From NCBI RefSeq assembly GCF_014269205.2, contig NZ_JABWRY020000001.1, forward strand, positions 372,001-436,000: a stretch of DNA of 64,000 nucleotides. Direction: 5' to 3'. The DNA comes from Pseudomonas kermanshahensis. GTDB taxonomy: Bacteria > Pseudomonadota > Gammaproteobacteria > Pseudomonadales > Pseudomonadaceae. The notes under the pieces were generated by a model, which saw only the letters and a program-made list of their open reading frames with translations, was not told the DNA's origin and did not search any database. Below are positions 17,741-28,084 of this stretch, one piece after another. The stretch's first letter is position 1; the number at the start of each line of letters is the position of its first letter. The position numbers were made by a program, and so were the translations under genes.

Positions 17741-18358
17741 TCAGTGCCCCAGCTGGCGTGGCTGCCAATCCTTGACCACCAGGGTCACGTCGAGGTCCTT
17801 GCCGTGCAGTTTCAGGCGCTCGGGCAGCCAGTAGCCATTCTGCTCGGTATAGCTCAGGTACTGGACCTGCCAGCCATCCTGATCGAGGCTGGCCAGGCGG
17901 CTGTCGCCGTCCAGGGTCAGCTTGCTCTTGCTGTCGGGCGCGGGCAGGCCACGCACCCACCAGACCAAGTGCGAAACCGGCAATTGCCAGCCCAGTTGTT
18001 CTTCCAGCAGGGCCTCGGGGCTGGTCGCTTCGTAGCGGCCCTGGTTGGCCACTTCCAGCACCACGCCACCGGGGCGGCCGGTCAGGCGGGCGGCGCCACG
18101 GCCCAATGGGCCTGCCAGGCGGATGTCGTAATAGTCCTGGCGTTGCAGCCAGAACAACGTGCCGCTGCCGGAATCGCGCGGGGCGCGGATGCCGACCTTG
18201 CCGTTGATCTGCCAGCCATCCAGGGTGCTGAGTTGCGCCTTGTGCTGGCGCCACTGCTGCGGGTCGCCTTGGCCCTGCAGGGCTTCGCGGCTACCGAAGC
18301 CAGCACAGCCCGCGAGCAGGGCGATCAGGGTGAAGGTGATGAAATGGCGCAGGAACAT
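17741..18358 (-). CDS. lolB: Outer-membrane lipoprotein receptor LolB
   Basis: A 205-residue LolB, which accepts lipoproteins from LolA and inserts them in the outer membrane. The lipoprotein signal ends at LLAGC (Cys18). The single beta-barrel fold has the [12 protein letters not shown] strand near the N-terminus, the conserved LF/GP loop ([12 protein letters not shown]) and the WWVRGLPAP block. It begins 4 bp after the TPR lipoprotein gene and ends 3 bp before ispE, so the three are probably one transcript. Confidence 0.95.
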   Translation of the reverse strand: MFLRHFITFTLIALLAGCAGFGSREALQGQGDPQQWRQHKAQLSTLDGWQINGKVGIRAPRDSGSGTLFWLQRQDYYDIRLAGPLGRGAARLTGRPGGVVLEVANQGRYEATSPEALLEEQLGWQLPVSHLVWWVRGLPAPDSKSKLTLDGDSRLASLDQDGWQVQYLSYTEQNGYWLPERLKLHGKDLDVTLVVKDWQPRQLGH

Positions 18359-18362
18359 GGCG

Positions 18363-20084
18363 TTAAAGGGTCTCTGATCCGGTCAGGCGCAGTACGGTCT
18401 TGCGCAGGATAGGGCTGTCGGGTTGGGCTTCGAAGGCCTTGGCCCAGACCTGGCGGGCTTCACGGCGCTTGCCGTTGGCCCACAGGACTTCGCCCAGGTG
18501 AGCGGCCACTTCATGGTCGGGGAAGCGCGCCAGGGCCTGGCGCAGGTAGCCTTCGGCTTCGTCGAGTTTGCCCTGGCGGTAAGCGACCCAGCCCAGGCTG
18601 TCGAGCACGGCCGGGTCGTCCGGCGTCAGCTGGTGGGCTTTGTCGATCAGCGCCTTGGCTTCGGCGTAGCGGGTGGTGCGGTCGGCCAGGGTGTAACCCA
18701 GGGCGTTCAGCGCCATGGCGTTTTCGGGTTCGCGGGCGATGATGGCGCGCAGGTCTTTTTCCATCTGCGGCAGGTCGTCACGCTTTTCGGCCAGCATGGC
18801 GCGGGTGTACAGCAGGTTGAGGTCGTCCGGGTAGCGTTGGATGGCCTGCTGCAGCACCTGGTTGGCCTGGGCATCCTTGTTGTTGTTGCTGTAGCTCTCC
18901 GATTCGATCAGGTACAGCTGCACAGCGACGTCCGGCTGCGCCTCGCGGGCTTCGGCGAGCAGGCGCGAGGCCTCGCTGCCGCGGCCGTTGGCAATCAGGA
19001 TGTCGGCCTGGCGCAGTTGCGCCGGCAGGTAGTCGGGGCCGGGGCCGACCAAGGCGTATTCGCGCAAGGCGGCTTCAGGGTCGTGGCGCTCTTCGCGGAT
19101 GCGGCCCAGGTTCAGGTGGGCGGCATCGACGTTGCTGTCACGCTCGATCAGCTCCTGCAGGTAGCCTTCGGCCTCATCCCAGTCTTTGTTTTCAAGGCAT
19201 ACCAGGGCTAGGGAGTAACGCAGCTCGTCGTCCTCGGGGTACTGCTGGACCAAGCTGATGAACTCGCTTTTGGCATCGGCCATGCGGTCCTGCTCGACCA
19301 GGGTACGGGCGTAGGTCAGGCGCAGGCGTTTGTCATCCGGGTTGTCGCGGATCGCACCGCGCAACAAGGGCAGGGCCTCTTTGCCGCGGTCCAGGGCCTG
19401 GAGCAGCCGGGCGCGCAGCAGGACCGGTGCGATCTCGCCGTCTTGCGGCGGGTGCGCCTCGAGCAGCTCAAGCGCTTCTTCGGTCTTGCCGTCCTGGTTC
19501 AGCAGCAGCGCCTTGCCGAACACCAGTTGGCCGTTGTCCGGGTATTTGACCAGCAGGCGTTCGAAGCTCTGCAGCAAGCCGTCGCGGGTGCTCTGGTCGG
19601 TCTCGGCGGCGGACAGGGCGAGGAAGTCGAAATGGGTATCGCCCTGGCCCTGCAGGACTTTCTCCATGTACACCATGGCATCGTCGTAGCGCCCGGCACG
19701 GGCCAACTGGATGGCGGCGGCGCGTTGGGCGTCGAGGTTGTCCGGGTCGTTGCGGGCCCAGACCAGGGCGTTGTCCAAGGCCGGCTCGTCGGCGCCGAGG
19801 TATTCGGCGATACGGTAGGCACGCTCGGAGACGCCAGGGTCCTGGGTCTTTTCGGCCTGGTCGGTGTAGTTGGCCAGGGCGATGTCGAAGCGGTTGCGCT
19901 GGCCGGCCAGCTCCGCGACCAGCAGGCTATAAAGGGTGTCTTGCTTGAACGAACCGTACACCACGGTTTTTTCGGCCTCGCCTGTGCCCGCCTCGGCAAC
20001 GGGAGGCTCGGCTTTTTGCGGGGCCAGGCTCTGGCAACCCTGGAGCAGGGCGAAGGCAAGCAGCAGTGCGTAGGGTCTGTTCAT
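18363..20084 (-). CDS. TPR-repeat outer-membrane lipoprotein
   Basis: A 573-residue lipoprotein with lipobox LLQGC (Cys17) followed by a solenoid of about 12 tetratricopeptide repeats. Recognisable units include [40 protein letters not shown] and [23 protein letters not shown]. It has no catalytic domain and is expected to scaffold protein contacts on the periplasmic side of the envelope. Its position directly upstream of lolB is conserved in pseudomonads, but the partner is not known. Confidence 0.9.
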   Translation of the reverse strand: MNRPYALLLAFALLQGCQSLAPQKAEPPVAEAGTGEAEKTVVYGSFKQDTLYSLLVAELAGQRNRFDIALANYTDQAEKTQDPGVSERAYRIAEYLGADEPALDNALVWARNDPDNLDAQRAAAIQLARAGRYDDAMVYMEKVLQGQGDTHFDFLALSAAETDQSTRDGLLQSFERLLVKYPDNGQLVFGKALLLNQDGKTEEALELLEAHPPQDGEIAPVLLRARLLQALDRGKEALPLLRGAIRDNPDDKRLRLTYARTLVEQDRMADAKSEFISLVQQYPEDDELRYSLALVCLENKDWDEAEGYLQELIERDSNVDAAHLNLGRIREERHDPEAALREYALVGPGPDYLPAQLRQADILIANGRGSEASRLLAEAREAQPDVAVQLYLIESESYSNNNKDAQANQVLQQAIQRYPDDLNLLYTRAMLAEKRDDLPQMEKDLRAIIAREPENAMALNALGYTLADRTTRYAEAKALIDKAHQLTPDDPAVLDSLGWVAYRQGKLDEAEGYLRQALARFPDHEVAAHLGEVLWANGKRREARQVWAKAFEAQPDSPILRKTVLRLTGSETL

Positions 20085-20403
20085 AAAAAGGCTTAAAAGG
20101 ACTCACCGGCGGTCGGAGCATGATGACACAAGCGCGGTGGCAAACCCACCTGCGAAGCATTTGGTTAACTGCGACCATGGCAGGGGCAAGCAGGTTCCGC
20201 CGCCTCTGTAGGAGCGGCCTTGCGTCGCGAAAGGGGCGCGAAGTGCCCCCAGTCGTTTCCATAGCCATGCTGAAATACCGGGGCTGCTGCGCAGCCCTTT
20301 CGCGACACAAGGCCGCTCCTACACGACAATAGCGAACGGTGGTTGTTCTGGAACCTGCGAAAGAGGACAATTATCGGCTTCTCGTCACAACCAGCGACCT
20401 TGC
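20085..20403. other. Divergent intergenic region between TPR lipoprotein and hemA
   Basis: This 319-bp gap separates two divergent transcription units and should hold both promoters. A REP pair occupies the centre. I see no additional gene and no convincing operator. Confidence 0.7.
20207..20323. repeat. Inverted REP pair, GCGAAAGGG-type
   Basis: Two units, tgtaggagcggccttgcgtcg and cgacacaaggccgctcctaca, face each other across ~75 bp containing cgcgaaagggg and ccctttcgcg. This is a second REP subfamily in the window (TCGCGAAAGG core rather than GAAGAGGCC). Confidence 0.88.
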
Positions 20404-21681
20404 ATGGCCTTTCTTGCACTTGGTATCAACCATAAGACTGCCTCGGTAGACGTACGCGAGCGCGTGGCGTTTACCCCAGAGCAGCTGGTGGACGCCCTGC
20501 AGCAGCTCTGCCGACTGACCGCCAGCCGTGAAGCGGCGATCCTGTCGACTTGCAACCGTAGCGAGCTTTATATAGAGCAGGACCACTTGTCTGCCGACGC
20601 GGTGCTGCATTGGCTGGCCGATTATCACCGCCTGAGCCTGGATGAACTGCGCGCCAGCGCCTACATCCATGAAGAGCACGACGCTGTGCGGCACATGATG
20701 CGGGTGGCCTCGGGCCTCGACTCGCTGGTGCTTGGCGAGCCGCAGATTCTCGGCCAGATGAAGTCCGCCTACGCCGTGGCGCGTGAGGCCGGCACTGTCG
20801 GCCCGCTGCTCGGGCGCCTGTTCCAGGCCACCTTCAGTGCCGCCAAGCAGGTGCGCACCGACACCGCGATCGGCGAGAACCCGGTCTCGGTGGCGTTCGC
20901 CGCAGTGAGCCTGGCGCGGCAGATCTTCAGTGACCTGGGCCGCAGCCAGGCGCTGCTGATTGGCGCCGGCGAGACCATCACCCTGGTCGCCCGCCACCTC
21001 CACGAGCAAGGCGTGCGGCGTATCGTCGTGGCCAACCGGACCCTGGAGCGCGCCAGTACCCTGGCCGAGCAGTTTGGCGCCCATGCCGTGCTGCTGGCCG
21101 ACATCCCGCAAGAGCTGGCCAACAGCGACATCGTCATCAGCTCCACCGCCAGCCAGTTGCCGATCCTCGGCAAGGGCGCGGTCGAGAGCGCGCTGAAGCA
21201 ACGCCGGCACAAGCCGATCTTCATGGTCGACATCGCCGTCCCGCGTGACATCGAGCCCGAAGTCGGCGAACTCGACGACGTTTACCTCTACACCGTCGAT
21301 GACCTGCACGATGTGGTCGCAGAAAACCTCAAGAGCCGCCAGGGCGCTGCCCAGGCCGCCGAAGAGCTGGTGTCGGTGGGCGCCGAAGACTTTATGGTGC
21401 GCCTGCGCGAGCTGGCTGCGGTGGACGTGCTCAAGGCCTACCGCCAGCAAAGCGAGCGGCTGCGTGATGAAGAACTGCAAAAAGCCCAGCGTCTGCTGGC
21501 CAACGGCGGCAACCCCGAAGACGTGCTGGCCCAACTGGCCCGGGGCCTGACCAACAAACTCCTGCACGCCCCCAGCGTGCAGCTGAAAAAGCTCTCGGCC
21601 GAGGGCCGCCTCGATGCGCTGGCCATGGCCCAGGAACTCTTTGCCCTCAACGAGGGCTCGACGGACAAATCCTCGCAATGA
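20404..21681 (+). CDS. hemA: Glutamyl-tRNA reductase
   Basis: A 425-residue GluTR that reduces glutamyl-tRNA to glutamate-1-semialdehyde, the first committed step of C5 tetrapyrrole synthesis. The catalytic Cys50 is in STCNRSELY. The substrate-site segment [14 protein letters not shown] and the NADPH-binding Rossmann loop LLIGAGETI follow, then a C-terminal helical dimerisation domain. The stop overlaps the prfA start (ATGA), linking haem synthesis and release factor 1 as in many proteobacteria. Confidence 0.97.
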   Translation: MAFLALGINHKTASVDVRERVAFTPEQLVDALQQLCRLTASREAAILSTCNRSELYIEQDHLSADAVLHWLADYHRLSLDELRASAYIHEEHDAVRHMMRVASGLDSLVLGEPQILGQMKSAYAVAREAGTVGPLLGRLFQATFSAAKQVRTDTAIGENPVSVAFAAVSLARQIFSDLGRSQALLIGAGETITLVARHLHEQGVRRIVVANRTLERASTLAEQFGAHAVLLADIPQELANSDIVISSTASQLPILGKGAVESALKQRRHKPIFMVDIAVPRDIEPEVGELDDVYLYTVDDLHDVVAENLKSRQGAAQAAEELVSVGAEDFMVRLRELAAVDVLKAYRQQSERLRDEELQKAQRLLANGGNPEDVLAQLARGLTNKLLHAPSVQLKKLSAEGRLDALAMAQELFALNEGSTDKSSQ

Positions 21682-22760
21682 AAGCGTCGCTGCTGAACAA
21701 ACTGGATATCATCCAGGACCGCTTCGAAGAACTGACCGCACTGCTCGGTGACGCTGAAGTCATCTCCGACCAGACGCGTTTCCGCGCCTATTCCCGCGAA
21801 TACGCCGAAGTCGAGCCGGTCTACGCTGCCTATCAAGCGTGGCGCAAAGTCCAGGACGACCTCGAAGGCGCCCAGGCGCTGCTCAAGGACAGCGACCCGG
21901 ACATGCGTGAAATGGCCGTGGAAGAAGTGCGCGAAGCCAAGGAGCAATTGCTGACGCTGGAAGCCCAGCTGCAACGCATGCTGCTGCCCAAGGACCCTAA
22001 CGATGGGCGCAACGTGTTCCTCGAAATCCGCGCCGGCACCGGTGGCGACGAGGCGGCGATCTTTTCGGGCGACTTGTTCCGCATGTATTCGCGCTATGCC
22101 GAGAAGCGTGGCTGGCGCTTGGAGATTCTTTCCGAGAACGAAGGCGAACACGGCGGCTACAAGGAAATCATTGCCCGCGTCGAAGGCGAAAGCGTGTACG
22201 GCAAGCTCAAGTTCGAATCGGGCGCACACCGGGTGCAGCGCGTGCCGGAAACTGAGTCCCAAGGCCGTATCCACACCTCGGCGTGCACCGTGGCGGTGCT
22301 GCCCGAGCCCGACGAGCAGGCCGCGATCGAAATCAACCCGGCCGATTTGCGCGTGGACACCTACCGCGCCTCCGGCGCCGGCGGCCAGCACATCAACAAG
22401 ACCGACTCGGCCGTGCGCATCACCCACTTGCCCACCGGTATGGTGGTCGAGTGCCAGGAAGAACGTTCGCAGCACAAAAACCGCGCCCGCGCCATGTCCT
22501 GGCTGTCGGCCAAGCTCAACGACATGCAGACCAGCGCCGCACAGAACGCCATTGCCAGTGAGCGCAAGCTGCTGGTGGGCTCCGGTGACCGCTCCGAGCG
22601 TATCCGCACCTACAATTATCCACAGGGCCGGGTCACCGATCACCGCATCAACCTGACCTTGTATTCGCTGGACGACATCCTCGCCGGTGGCGTAGACGCC
22701 GTGATCGAACCGCTGTTGGCCGAATACCAGGCCGATCAACTGGCCGCCTTGGGGGACTGA
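21678..22760 (+). CDS. prfA: Peptide chain release factor 1
   Basis: A 360-residue RF1 that terminates at UAA/UAG. The codon-recognition tripeptide is PET in [14 protein letters not shown] (E. coli has PAT), and the peptidyl-transferase motif is [15 protein letters not shown]. The Gln of GGQ is the expected substrate of PrmC, encoded immediately downstream with a 1-bp overlap. Its length is usual. Confidence 0.97.
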   Translation: MKASLLNKLDIIQDRFEELTALLGDAEVISDQTRFRAYSREYAEVEPVYAAYQAWRKVQDDLEGAQALLKDSDPDMREMAVEEVREAKEQLLTLEAQLQRMLLPKDPNDGRNVFLEIRAGTGGDEAAIFSGDLFRMYSRYAEKRGWRLEILSENEGEHGGYKEIIARVEGESVYGKLKFESGAHRVQRVPETESQGRIHTSACTVAVLPEPDEQAAIEINPADLRVDTYRASGAGGQHINKTDSAVRITHLPTGMVVECQEERSQHKNRARAMSWLSAKLNDMQTSAAQNAIASERKLLVGSGDRSERIRTYNYPQGRVTDHRINLTLYSLDDILAGGVDAVIEPLLAEYQADQLAALGD

Positions 22761-23590
22761 TGACCATCATCGCCAGCTTGCTGCGCAACGCGCAGTTGCC
22801 CGAATCGCCCACCGAGCGGCTGGATGCCGAACTGTTGCTGGCTGCGGCCATCGGCAAGTCGCGCAGCTACCTGCATACCTGGCCCGAGCGCATCGTCAGC
22901 AGCGAAGCGGCCGACACCTACGCCGGTTACCTGCAGCGCCGCCGTAGTGGCGAGCCGGTCGCCTATATCCTCGGGCAGCAAGGGTTCTGGAACATCGACC
23001 TGGAAGTGGCGCCGCATACACTGATCCCGCGTCCGGACACCGAGCTGCTGGTCGAAACTGCCCTTGAGCTTCAGCCAGCAACCCCGGCCAAGGTGCTCGA
23101 CCTGGGCACCGGGACTGGGGCCATTGCCCTGGCGTTGGCCGGCGATCGCCCGGCCTGGCAGGTGACGGCGGTAGACCGGGTGGAGGAGGCGGTCGCGTTG
23201 GCCGAGCGTAATCGCCAACGCCTGGGGCTCGCTAACGTCCAAGTGCGTGTCAGCCACTGGTTCGATGGCCTGGGCGATGCGCGCTTTGACCTGATTGTCA
23301 GCAACCCGCCGTACATCGCCAGTGAAGACCCGCACCTGGTCGCCGGCGACGTGCGCTTCGAACCCAGCAGCGCGCTGGTGGCGGGCACCGATGGCCTGGA
23401 CGACCTGCGGGTGATTGCCGCCCAGGCGCCACGTCACCTGCTGCCAGGTGGCTGGTTGTTGTTGGAGCACGGCTACGATCAGGCCGCAGCGGTGCGTGCC
23501 TTGCTGGCTGAACACGGCTTTAGCGAGGTGGCCAGCCGCACGGACCTGGGCCGCCATGAACGCATTACCCTGGGGCGCCTGCCATGCTGA
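22760..23590 (+). CDS. prmC: Release factor glutamine N5-methyltransferase
   Basis: A 276-residue class I methyltransferase that methylates the GGQ glutamine of release factors using SAM. The N-terminal helical domain binds the factor. The SAM loop is VLDLGTGTGAIALAL and the catalytic motif is NPPY (LIVSNPPYIAS). Start (ATG in TGATG) and end (overlapping moeB) both show translational coupling. The neighbouring prfA product is its substrate. Confidence 0.97.
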   Translation: MTIIASLLRNAQLPESPTERLDAELLLAAAIGKSRSYLHTWPERIVSSEAADTYAGYLQRRRSGEPVAYILGQQGFWNIDLEVAPHTLIPRPDTELLVETALELQPATPAKVLDLGTGTGAIALALAGDRPAWQVTAVDRVEEAVALAERNRQRLGLANVQVRVSHWFDGLGDARFDLIVSNPPYIASEDPHLVAGDVRFEPSSALVAGTDGLDDLRVIAAQAPRHLLPGGWLLLEHGYDQAAAVRALLAEHGFSEVASRTDLGRHERITLGRLPC

Positions 23591-24339
23591 CTGATCAGGA
23601 ACTGTTGCGCTACAGCCGGCAGGTCTTGCTGGCGCAGATCGATATCGACGGCCAACTGCGGCTCAAGCAGAGCAAGGCCCTGATCGTCGGCCTCGGTGGC
23701 TTGGGCTCGCCTGTCGCGCTTTACCTGGCTGCGGCGGGCGTGGGTGAGCTGCACCTGGCGGACTTCGACACCGTTGACCTGACCAACCTGCAACGCCAGG
23801 TGATCCACGACAGCGCCAGCGTCGGCATGAGCAAGGTGGACTCGGCGCTGCAGCGCCTGGAGGCGATCAACCCAGAGATCAGCCTGGTCGCTCATCGCCA
23901 GGCGTTGGACGAGGACTCGCTGGCCGCTGCGGTGGCGGCGGTCGACCTGGTGCTGGACTGCTCCGACAACTTTTCTACCCGCGAGGCGGTCAACGCTGCG
24001 TGCGTTGCTGCCGGTAAACCGCTGGTCAGTGGCGCGGCGATCCGCCTCGAAGGCCAGCTGTCGGTGTTCGACCCGCGGCGTGACTACAGCCCTTGCTACC
24101 ACTGCCTGTATGGCCATGGCAGCGAGGCTGAACTGACCTGCAGCGAAGCCGGTGTAATCGGCCCGCTGGTGGGGCTGGTAGGTAGCCTGCAGGCCCTGGA
24201 AGCCATGAAACTCTTGGCGGGGTTTGGCGAGCCGCTGGTGGGCCGCCTATTGCTGATCGATGCCCTCGGCACGCGCATTCGTGAGCTGCGGGTCAAGCGC
24301 GACCCGGCTTGCGCGGTCTGTGGCAAGCGCGATGGCTGA
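23584..24339 (+). CDS. moeB: MoeB/ThiF-type adenylyltransferase
   Basis: A 251-residue E1-like enzyme. The ATP-binding loop is [18 protein letters not shown], followed by the [15 protein letters not shown] segment and the catalytic aspartate region [12 protein letters not shown]. Zn is bound by two CxxC pairs, CYHC and CAVC. It adenylates the C-terminal glycine of MoaD (molybdopterin synthesis) or of ThiS; in this neighbourhood it is usually called MoeB. It overlaps prmC at its start and murI at its end. Confidence 0.9.
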   Translation: MLTDQELLRYSRQVLLAQIDIDGQLRLKQSKALIVGLGGLGSPVALYLAAAGVGELHLADFDTVDLTNLQRQVIHDSASVGMSKVDSALQRLEAINPEISLVAHRQALDEDSLAAAVAAVDLVLDCSDNFSTREAVNAACVAAGKPLVSGAAIRLEGQLSVFDPRRDYSPCYHCLYGHGSEAELTCSEAGVIGPLVGLVGSLQALEAMKLLAGFGEPLVGRLLLIDALGTRIRELRVKRDPACAVCGKRDG

Positions 24340-25129
24340 GCGTTCGGCGCCGATTGGCGTAATGGATTCGGGGGTCGGCGGTTTGTCGGTACTGGCCGAG
24401 ATCCAGCGCCTGCTGCCTAACGAATCACTGCTGTATGTGGCCGATTGCGGGCACGTGCCTTACGGTGAAAAGTCGGCGGATTACATCCGCCAGCGCTGCC
24501 GGCGTATTGCCGAGTTCTTCCAGCAGCAGGGCGCCAAGGCCTTTGTCTTGGCCTGTAATACCGCGACAGTGGCGGCCGTTGCCGACCTGCGTGAGCTGTA
24601 CCCGCAATGGCCGCTGGTGGGCATGGAGCCAGCGGTAAAGCCGGCTGCTGCAGCCACCCGCTCCGGTGTAGTCGGCGTGCTGGCCACGACCGGCACCTTG
24701 CAGAGCGCCAAGTTTGCGGCGTTGCTCGACCGCTTCGCCAGCGATGTGCGCGTGGTCACCCAGCCTTGCCCCGGCCTGGTCGAGCGGATCGAAACCGGCG
24801 ACCTGAGCAGCCCGGCCTTGCGCCAGTTGTTGCTCGGCTACGTGCAGCCGCTGCTGGCGGCTGGCTGCGACACGCTGATCCTGGGTTGCACGCATTACCC
24901 CTTCCTGCGCCCGCTGCTGGCCGACATGGTGCCGGCGGACGTGGCCATCATCGATACCGGCGCCGCCGTGGCGCGTCAATTGCAGCGTCTGCTGGGCGCC
25001 AGCGACCTGCTGGCTGAGGGCCCGGCAGTGGGCACCCGCTTCTGGACCAGTGCCGACCCACAATCCCTGAGAAAAATCCTACCGTTGCTGTGGCAGAAGT
25101 CCGACAGTGTGCAACGCTTTACGTTGTGA
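24332..25129 (+). CDS. murI: Glutamate racemase
   Basis: A 265-residue racemase that supplies D-glutamate for peptidoglycan. The first catalytic Cys lies in [10 protein letters not shown] and the second in LGCTHYP, with the N-terminal [12 protein letters not shown] signature. The ATG at 24332 is used because it directly precedes this block; it overlaps the end of moeB by 8 bp. It is the last gene of the hemA-prfA-prmC-moeB-murI run. Confidence 0.96.
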   Translation: MAERSAPIGVMDSGVGGLSVLAEIQRLLPNESLLYVADCGHVPYGEKSADYIRQRCRRIAEFFQQQGAKAFVLACNTATVAAVADLRELYPQWPLVGMEPAVKPAAAATRSGVVGVLATTGTLQSAKFAALLDRFASDVRVVTQPCPGLVERIETGDLSSPALRQLLLGYVQPLLAAGCDTLILGCTHYPFLRPLLADMVPADVAIIDTGAAVARQLQRLLGASDLLAEGPAVGTRFWTSADPQSLRKILPLLWQKSDSVQRFTL

Positions 25130-25235
25130 AAAAAACGTGAAAATTAGCTGAACTATCGTACCACTGCCGATTTCTACAGATTTGCCTGACACGAGGCGAA
25201 CACTAACAACAGCATTAGGAAGAAGGATGTTTCTT

Positions 25236-25754
25236 ATGAGGAAACTGCTCGGCTTGGCGGCGGCTGCCGTCTTTACCTTGGGGCAAGCAGTGTCGGCGCA
25301 GGCGGCTGATGTTTCATTTTCGGTGGGGCAGACGGGTGACTCGACCATGGTCTACCGGCTGGGCCTGCAATCGAACTGGGACGCGAGCTGGTGGCAGACC
25401 AGCGTTGGCCGCCTGACCGGGTATTGGGATGGGGCTTACACCTACTGGGATGGCGACAAGACGGCGAGCAACCACAGCCTGTCGTTCGCACCGGTATTCG
25501 TTTATGAGTTTGCGGGGGATTCGGTAAAGCCCTATATCGAGGCCGGGATTGGCGTCGCGGCCTTTTCCAGCACCGAGCTTGAAAGCAATGAGCTGGGCTC
25601 GGCGTTCCAATTCGAAGACCGAATCGGTTTTGGTCTGCGCTTTGCGGGCGGGCATGAAATTGGTGTACGGGCCATTCACTATTCCAATGCTGGCATCAAG
25701 CAACCTAACGACGGCGTAGAGAGCTACAGCCTGCATTACCGCATGGCACTCTAA
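25236..25754 (+). CDS. pagL: Lipid A 3-O-deacylase PagL
   Basis: A 172-residue outer-membrane beta-barrel esterase that removes the 3-O-linked acyl chain of lipid A. A signal peptide (MRKLLGLAAAAVFTLGQAVS) ends near Ala23. The catalytic triad is visible as His148, Ser150 and Glu162 (IHYSNAG...PNDGVE). Subtracting 22 residues gives 126/128/140, the published numbering of Pseudomonas aeruginosa PagL. The protein ends with an aromatic barrel strand, YSLHYRMAL. The ATG at 25236 is preferred to one at 25227, which is embedded in the AAGAAGGA ribosome binding site. A degraded second copy of the 3' end lies downstream. Confidence 0.9.
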   Translation: MRKLLGLAAAAVFTLGQAVSAQAADVSFSVGQTGDSTMVYRLGLQSNWDASWWQTSVGRLTGYWDGAYTYWDGDKTASNHSLSFAPVFVYEFAGDSVKPYIEAGIGVAAFSSTELESNELGSAFQFEDRIGFGLRFAGGHEIGVRAIHYSNAGIKQPNDGVESYSLHYRMAL

Positions 25755-25768
25755 GCTGCCCCGCACCC

Positions 25769-25867
25769 TTGTAGGAGCAGCCTTTTGCTGCGAAGAGGCC
25801 GGTGATAACAGCCGAGATTCTTTGTAATTTCACCGGCCTCTTCGCAGCACAAGGCTGCTCCTACAGG
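25769..25867. repeat. Inverted REP pair between pagL and its duplicated tail
   Basis: ttgtaggagcagccttttgc and gcacaaggctgctcctacag face each other around ~35 bp with the GAAGAGGCCGGTGA core. It separates the true pagL end from the tail copy. Confidence 0.9.
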
Positions 25868-25886
25868 TACAGCGTTTCCAGTACTT

Positions 25887-25936
25887 GACGGTGTAGAGAG
25901 TTACAGCCTGCACTACCGCATGGCACTCTAAGCTGC
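25887..25936 (+). pseudogene. Second copy of the pagL 3' end (50 bp)
   Basis: Fifty bases repeat positions 25710-25759 with three mismatches. The copy encodes the same last residues (GVESYSLHYRMAL) and stop codon, and all three differences are third-position synonymous (GGC/GGT, AGC/AGT, CAT/CAC). Nothing upstream of the copy resembles the rest of pagL, so it is a fragment without function of its own. Confidence 0.85.
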
Positions 25937-25946
25937 TCCTACAAGA

Positions 25947-26645
25947 TCAGGGCCGTAGTGGCCACAAGCTGCTCAGGTCCAGCGTCTCCAGCACCAATTC
26001 CGGCTCGCGTTGCGGTAACCGCCGCAACAGTTCTTCGGCAGCACTCTGCGGCGTCCACGCCTCGGGTATCGCTTGCGCTGTTGTCACGGGTGTCTTCAAC
26101 GATTGCGGCCCCACTACTGTCAAGCTGATCTGCAGCTTTTCCAGTACCTGACGTTGCTCGCGAAACCACTGGGCAGTGCTGTTCAAGCCGCTGGCAACCT
26201 GGGTGGGTGCAAACAGCTGCGAGGCCGAGTAGCGATTGAGGATGGCCATTACCTGAGGTGCATCACCCTTCGTCAGTAGCGGCAAGGCACTGGCCAGGCA
26301 ACGTTCGCTGGCCACCAGGTTGCTGCTGGCGATGGCCTCGAACAGCTCGTCATCGGCCACGTCGTCGGCCAGGTAATCACTGGTGCCGGCATTGATGATC
26401 AGGCAATCCAGCGAACCCCAAGCATCCAGCAACAATGTGCTGGATGCATCGGCCTGTTCCAGTACCTGCAACTCCCCCGGCAGCCGCACCAACTGCGGGG
26501 CGAAACGTTCGCCCAGTGTATCCAGTGCTTCGCATTCCCTGGCACTGGCGGCCACCCGATGCCCTTGCTCGAGCAGCCGCTCTACCAAAGCCAGCCCTAA
26601 TCCGTTACTGGCCCCTGTTACCCAGAAACTGCGAGTACTGTTCAC
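25947..26645 (-). CDS. SDR-like protein lacking the YxxxK catalytic pair
   Basis: A 232-residue short-chain dehydrogenase fold. The dinucleotide loop TGASNGLG (residues 10-17) and the LIINAG strand (82-87) are intact. The region that should carry Ser...YxxxK reads ILNRYSASQLFAPTQVASGLNST: the only nearby Tyr (139) is followed by Gln at +4, and no Lys fits. It may bind NAD(P) without normal dehydrogenase chemistry. It is the last gene of the photolyase operon, overlapping phrB by 4 bp, so a light-related role is inferred only from context. Confidence 0.8.
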   Translation of the reverse strand: MNSTRSFWVTGASNGLGLALVERLLEQGHRVAASARECEALDTLGERFAPQLVRLPGELQVLEQADASSTLLLDAWGSLDCLIINAGTSDYLADDVADDELFEAIASSNLVASERCLASALPLLTKGDAPQVMAILNRYSASQLFAPTQVASGLNSTAQWFREQRQVLEKLQISLTVVGPQSLKTPVTTAQAIPEAWTPQSAAEELLRRLPQREPELVLETLDLSSLWPLRP

Positions 26646-28084
26646 GATACTGCCCCCTGATCCTGCCGGCGCGGAAGGCCTTTGAAGGCTTCCAATGCAC
26701 GCTGGCGACTGCTGCCGAGATCGACTATTGGATTGTGATACGAATTAGGTGCAAAAAGATCCGCAGCCTTTACGGGCTGATGAATGGCTTTCTCATCCAG
26801 TGCTTGCAATTCCGGTACCCAGTGGCGAATGAATCGCCCTTGCGGGTCGAAGCGCTGAGACTGCGAAACCGGGTTGAAGATGCGGAAGTAGGGCACTGCA
26901 TCGGTCCCGGTGGACGCGCTCCATTGCCAGCCACCATTGTTGGCCGCCAGGTCACCGTCTATCAGATGGCGCATGAAATGCCGTTCGCCTTTGCGCCAGT
27001 CGATCAGCAGGTTCTTGCTGAGAAACATGGCAACGATCATGCGCAGGCGGTTGTGCATCCACCCGGTGTCCAGCAACTGGCGCATGGCGGCATCGATGAT
27101 CGGGAAGCCGGTGCGCCCCTGTTCCCAGGCCGCGAGGTCTTCAGGCGCATCGCGCCATGGCAAGGCTTCGGTGTGGGTGCGGAAGGCGCGGTGCCGGGAG
27201 ACCTGGGGATAACCCGTCAGGATGTGCTTGTAGAACTCCCGCCACAGCAGCTCGTTAATCCAGGTTTGGACGCCCGTGCTGCCGCTGTCGAACTCGCCCC
27301 GGTTGCACGCCAGGGCGCCGTGCAGGCATTGCCGGGGCGAGATTACCCCAGCGGCCAGATAAGCCGAGAGCTGGCTGGTGCCCGGCTTGGCGGGGAGGTC
27401 GCGCAAGGAGTGGTAGTCCTCCACTGCTTCATCCAGAAAGCGCGTCAGGCGGCTCTGCGCCTCGGCTTCCCCTGCTGGCCAGTGGTCGCTCAAGGTGCGC
27501 GGCGGTGTGTCGAAGCCCTCTATTTGCTCGGGTATGGGGTCGCTGGCGATCTTCAGGGGCGACTGCGGTTTAACCCGAGGGGCTAACGCCGGGAGGCTGC
27601 GGTGCAAGTGTTCGAGGCAGTTTTTCTTGAATTGGCTGAAGACCTGGAAGTAGTCACCACTGCGAGTGAGGACCGTGCCTGGGCGGAAGAACAACTGGTC
27701 GAGGTAGCTGTGCGCCTGGATGGCTGACTGTTCCAGCAGTGCCCGCGTAGCCTGGTCGCGGCGCTCTTCGTTGATGCCGTACTCCTCGTTCCAGTGCACG
27801 CCCTCGACCCGGTGCTGACGGCAGGCGTCCAACACGGCCTGTGGCGCCTGATCCCACGTATCGACGGTGCGGATCAGCAACGGGATGTTGAGGGCCTCCA
27901 GCGACTGACGCAGCGTGCGCAGGTTGCGCAGCCAAAAGTCGACTTTGCAGGCGGCGTCGTCATGCGCCTGCCACTGGCCGGGGCTGACCAGCCACAGGGC
28001 AAGGGTCGGGCCGCGTTCGCAGGCTGCGCTCAAGGCGGTGTTGTCGTCGATGCGCAGGTCACTGCGCAGCCAGATCAGTTGCAT
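26642..28084 (-). CDS. phrB: Deoxyribodipyrimidine photo-lyase
   Basis: A 480-residue class I CPD photolyase that splits UV-induced pyrimidine dimers with blue light. It has an N-terminal antenna domain (LIWLRSDLRIDDNTALSAA), a linker, and a C-terminal FAD domain with the TSQLSAYLAAGVISPRQC, WRDAPEDLAAWEQGRTGFPIIDAAMRQL and NGGWQWSASTGTDAVPYFRIFNP blocks, which are diagnostic. The ATG at 28084 starts MQLIWLRSD, and an upstream extension lacks similarity. The start overlaps the MerR gene by 10 bp. Confidence 0.97.
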   Translation of the reverse strand: MQLIWLRSDLRIDDNTALSAACERGPTLALWLVSPGQWQAHDDAACKVDFWLRNLRTLRQSLEALNIPLLIRTVDTWDQAPQAVLDACRQHRVEGVHWNEEYGINEERRDQATRALLEQSAIQAHSYLDQLFFRPGTVLTRSGDYFQVFSQFKKNCLEHLHRSLPALAPRVKPQSPLKIASDPIPEQIEGFDTPPRTLSDHWPAGEAEAQSRLTRFLDEAVEDYHSLRDLPAKPGTSQLSAYLAAGVISPRQCLHGALACNRGEFDSGSTGVQTWINELLWREFYKHILTGYPQVSRHRAFRTHTEALPWRDAPEDLAAWEQGRTGFPIIDAAMRQLLDTGWMHNRLRMIVAMFLSKNLLIDWRKGERHFMRHLIDGDLAANNGGWQWSASTGTDAVPYFRIFNPVSQSQRFDPQGRFIRHWVPELQALDEKAIHQPVKAADLFAPNSYHNPIVDLGSSRQRALEAFKGLPRRQDQGAVS

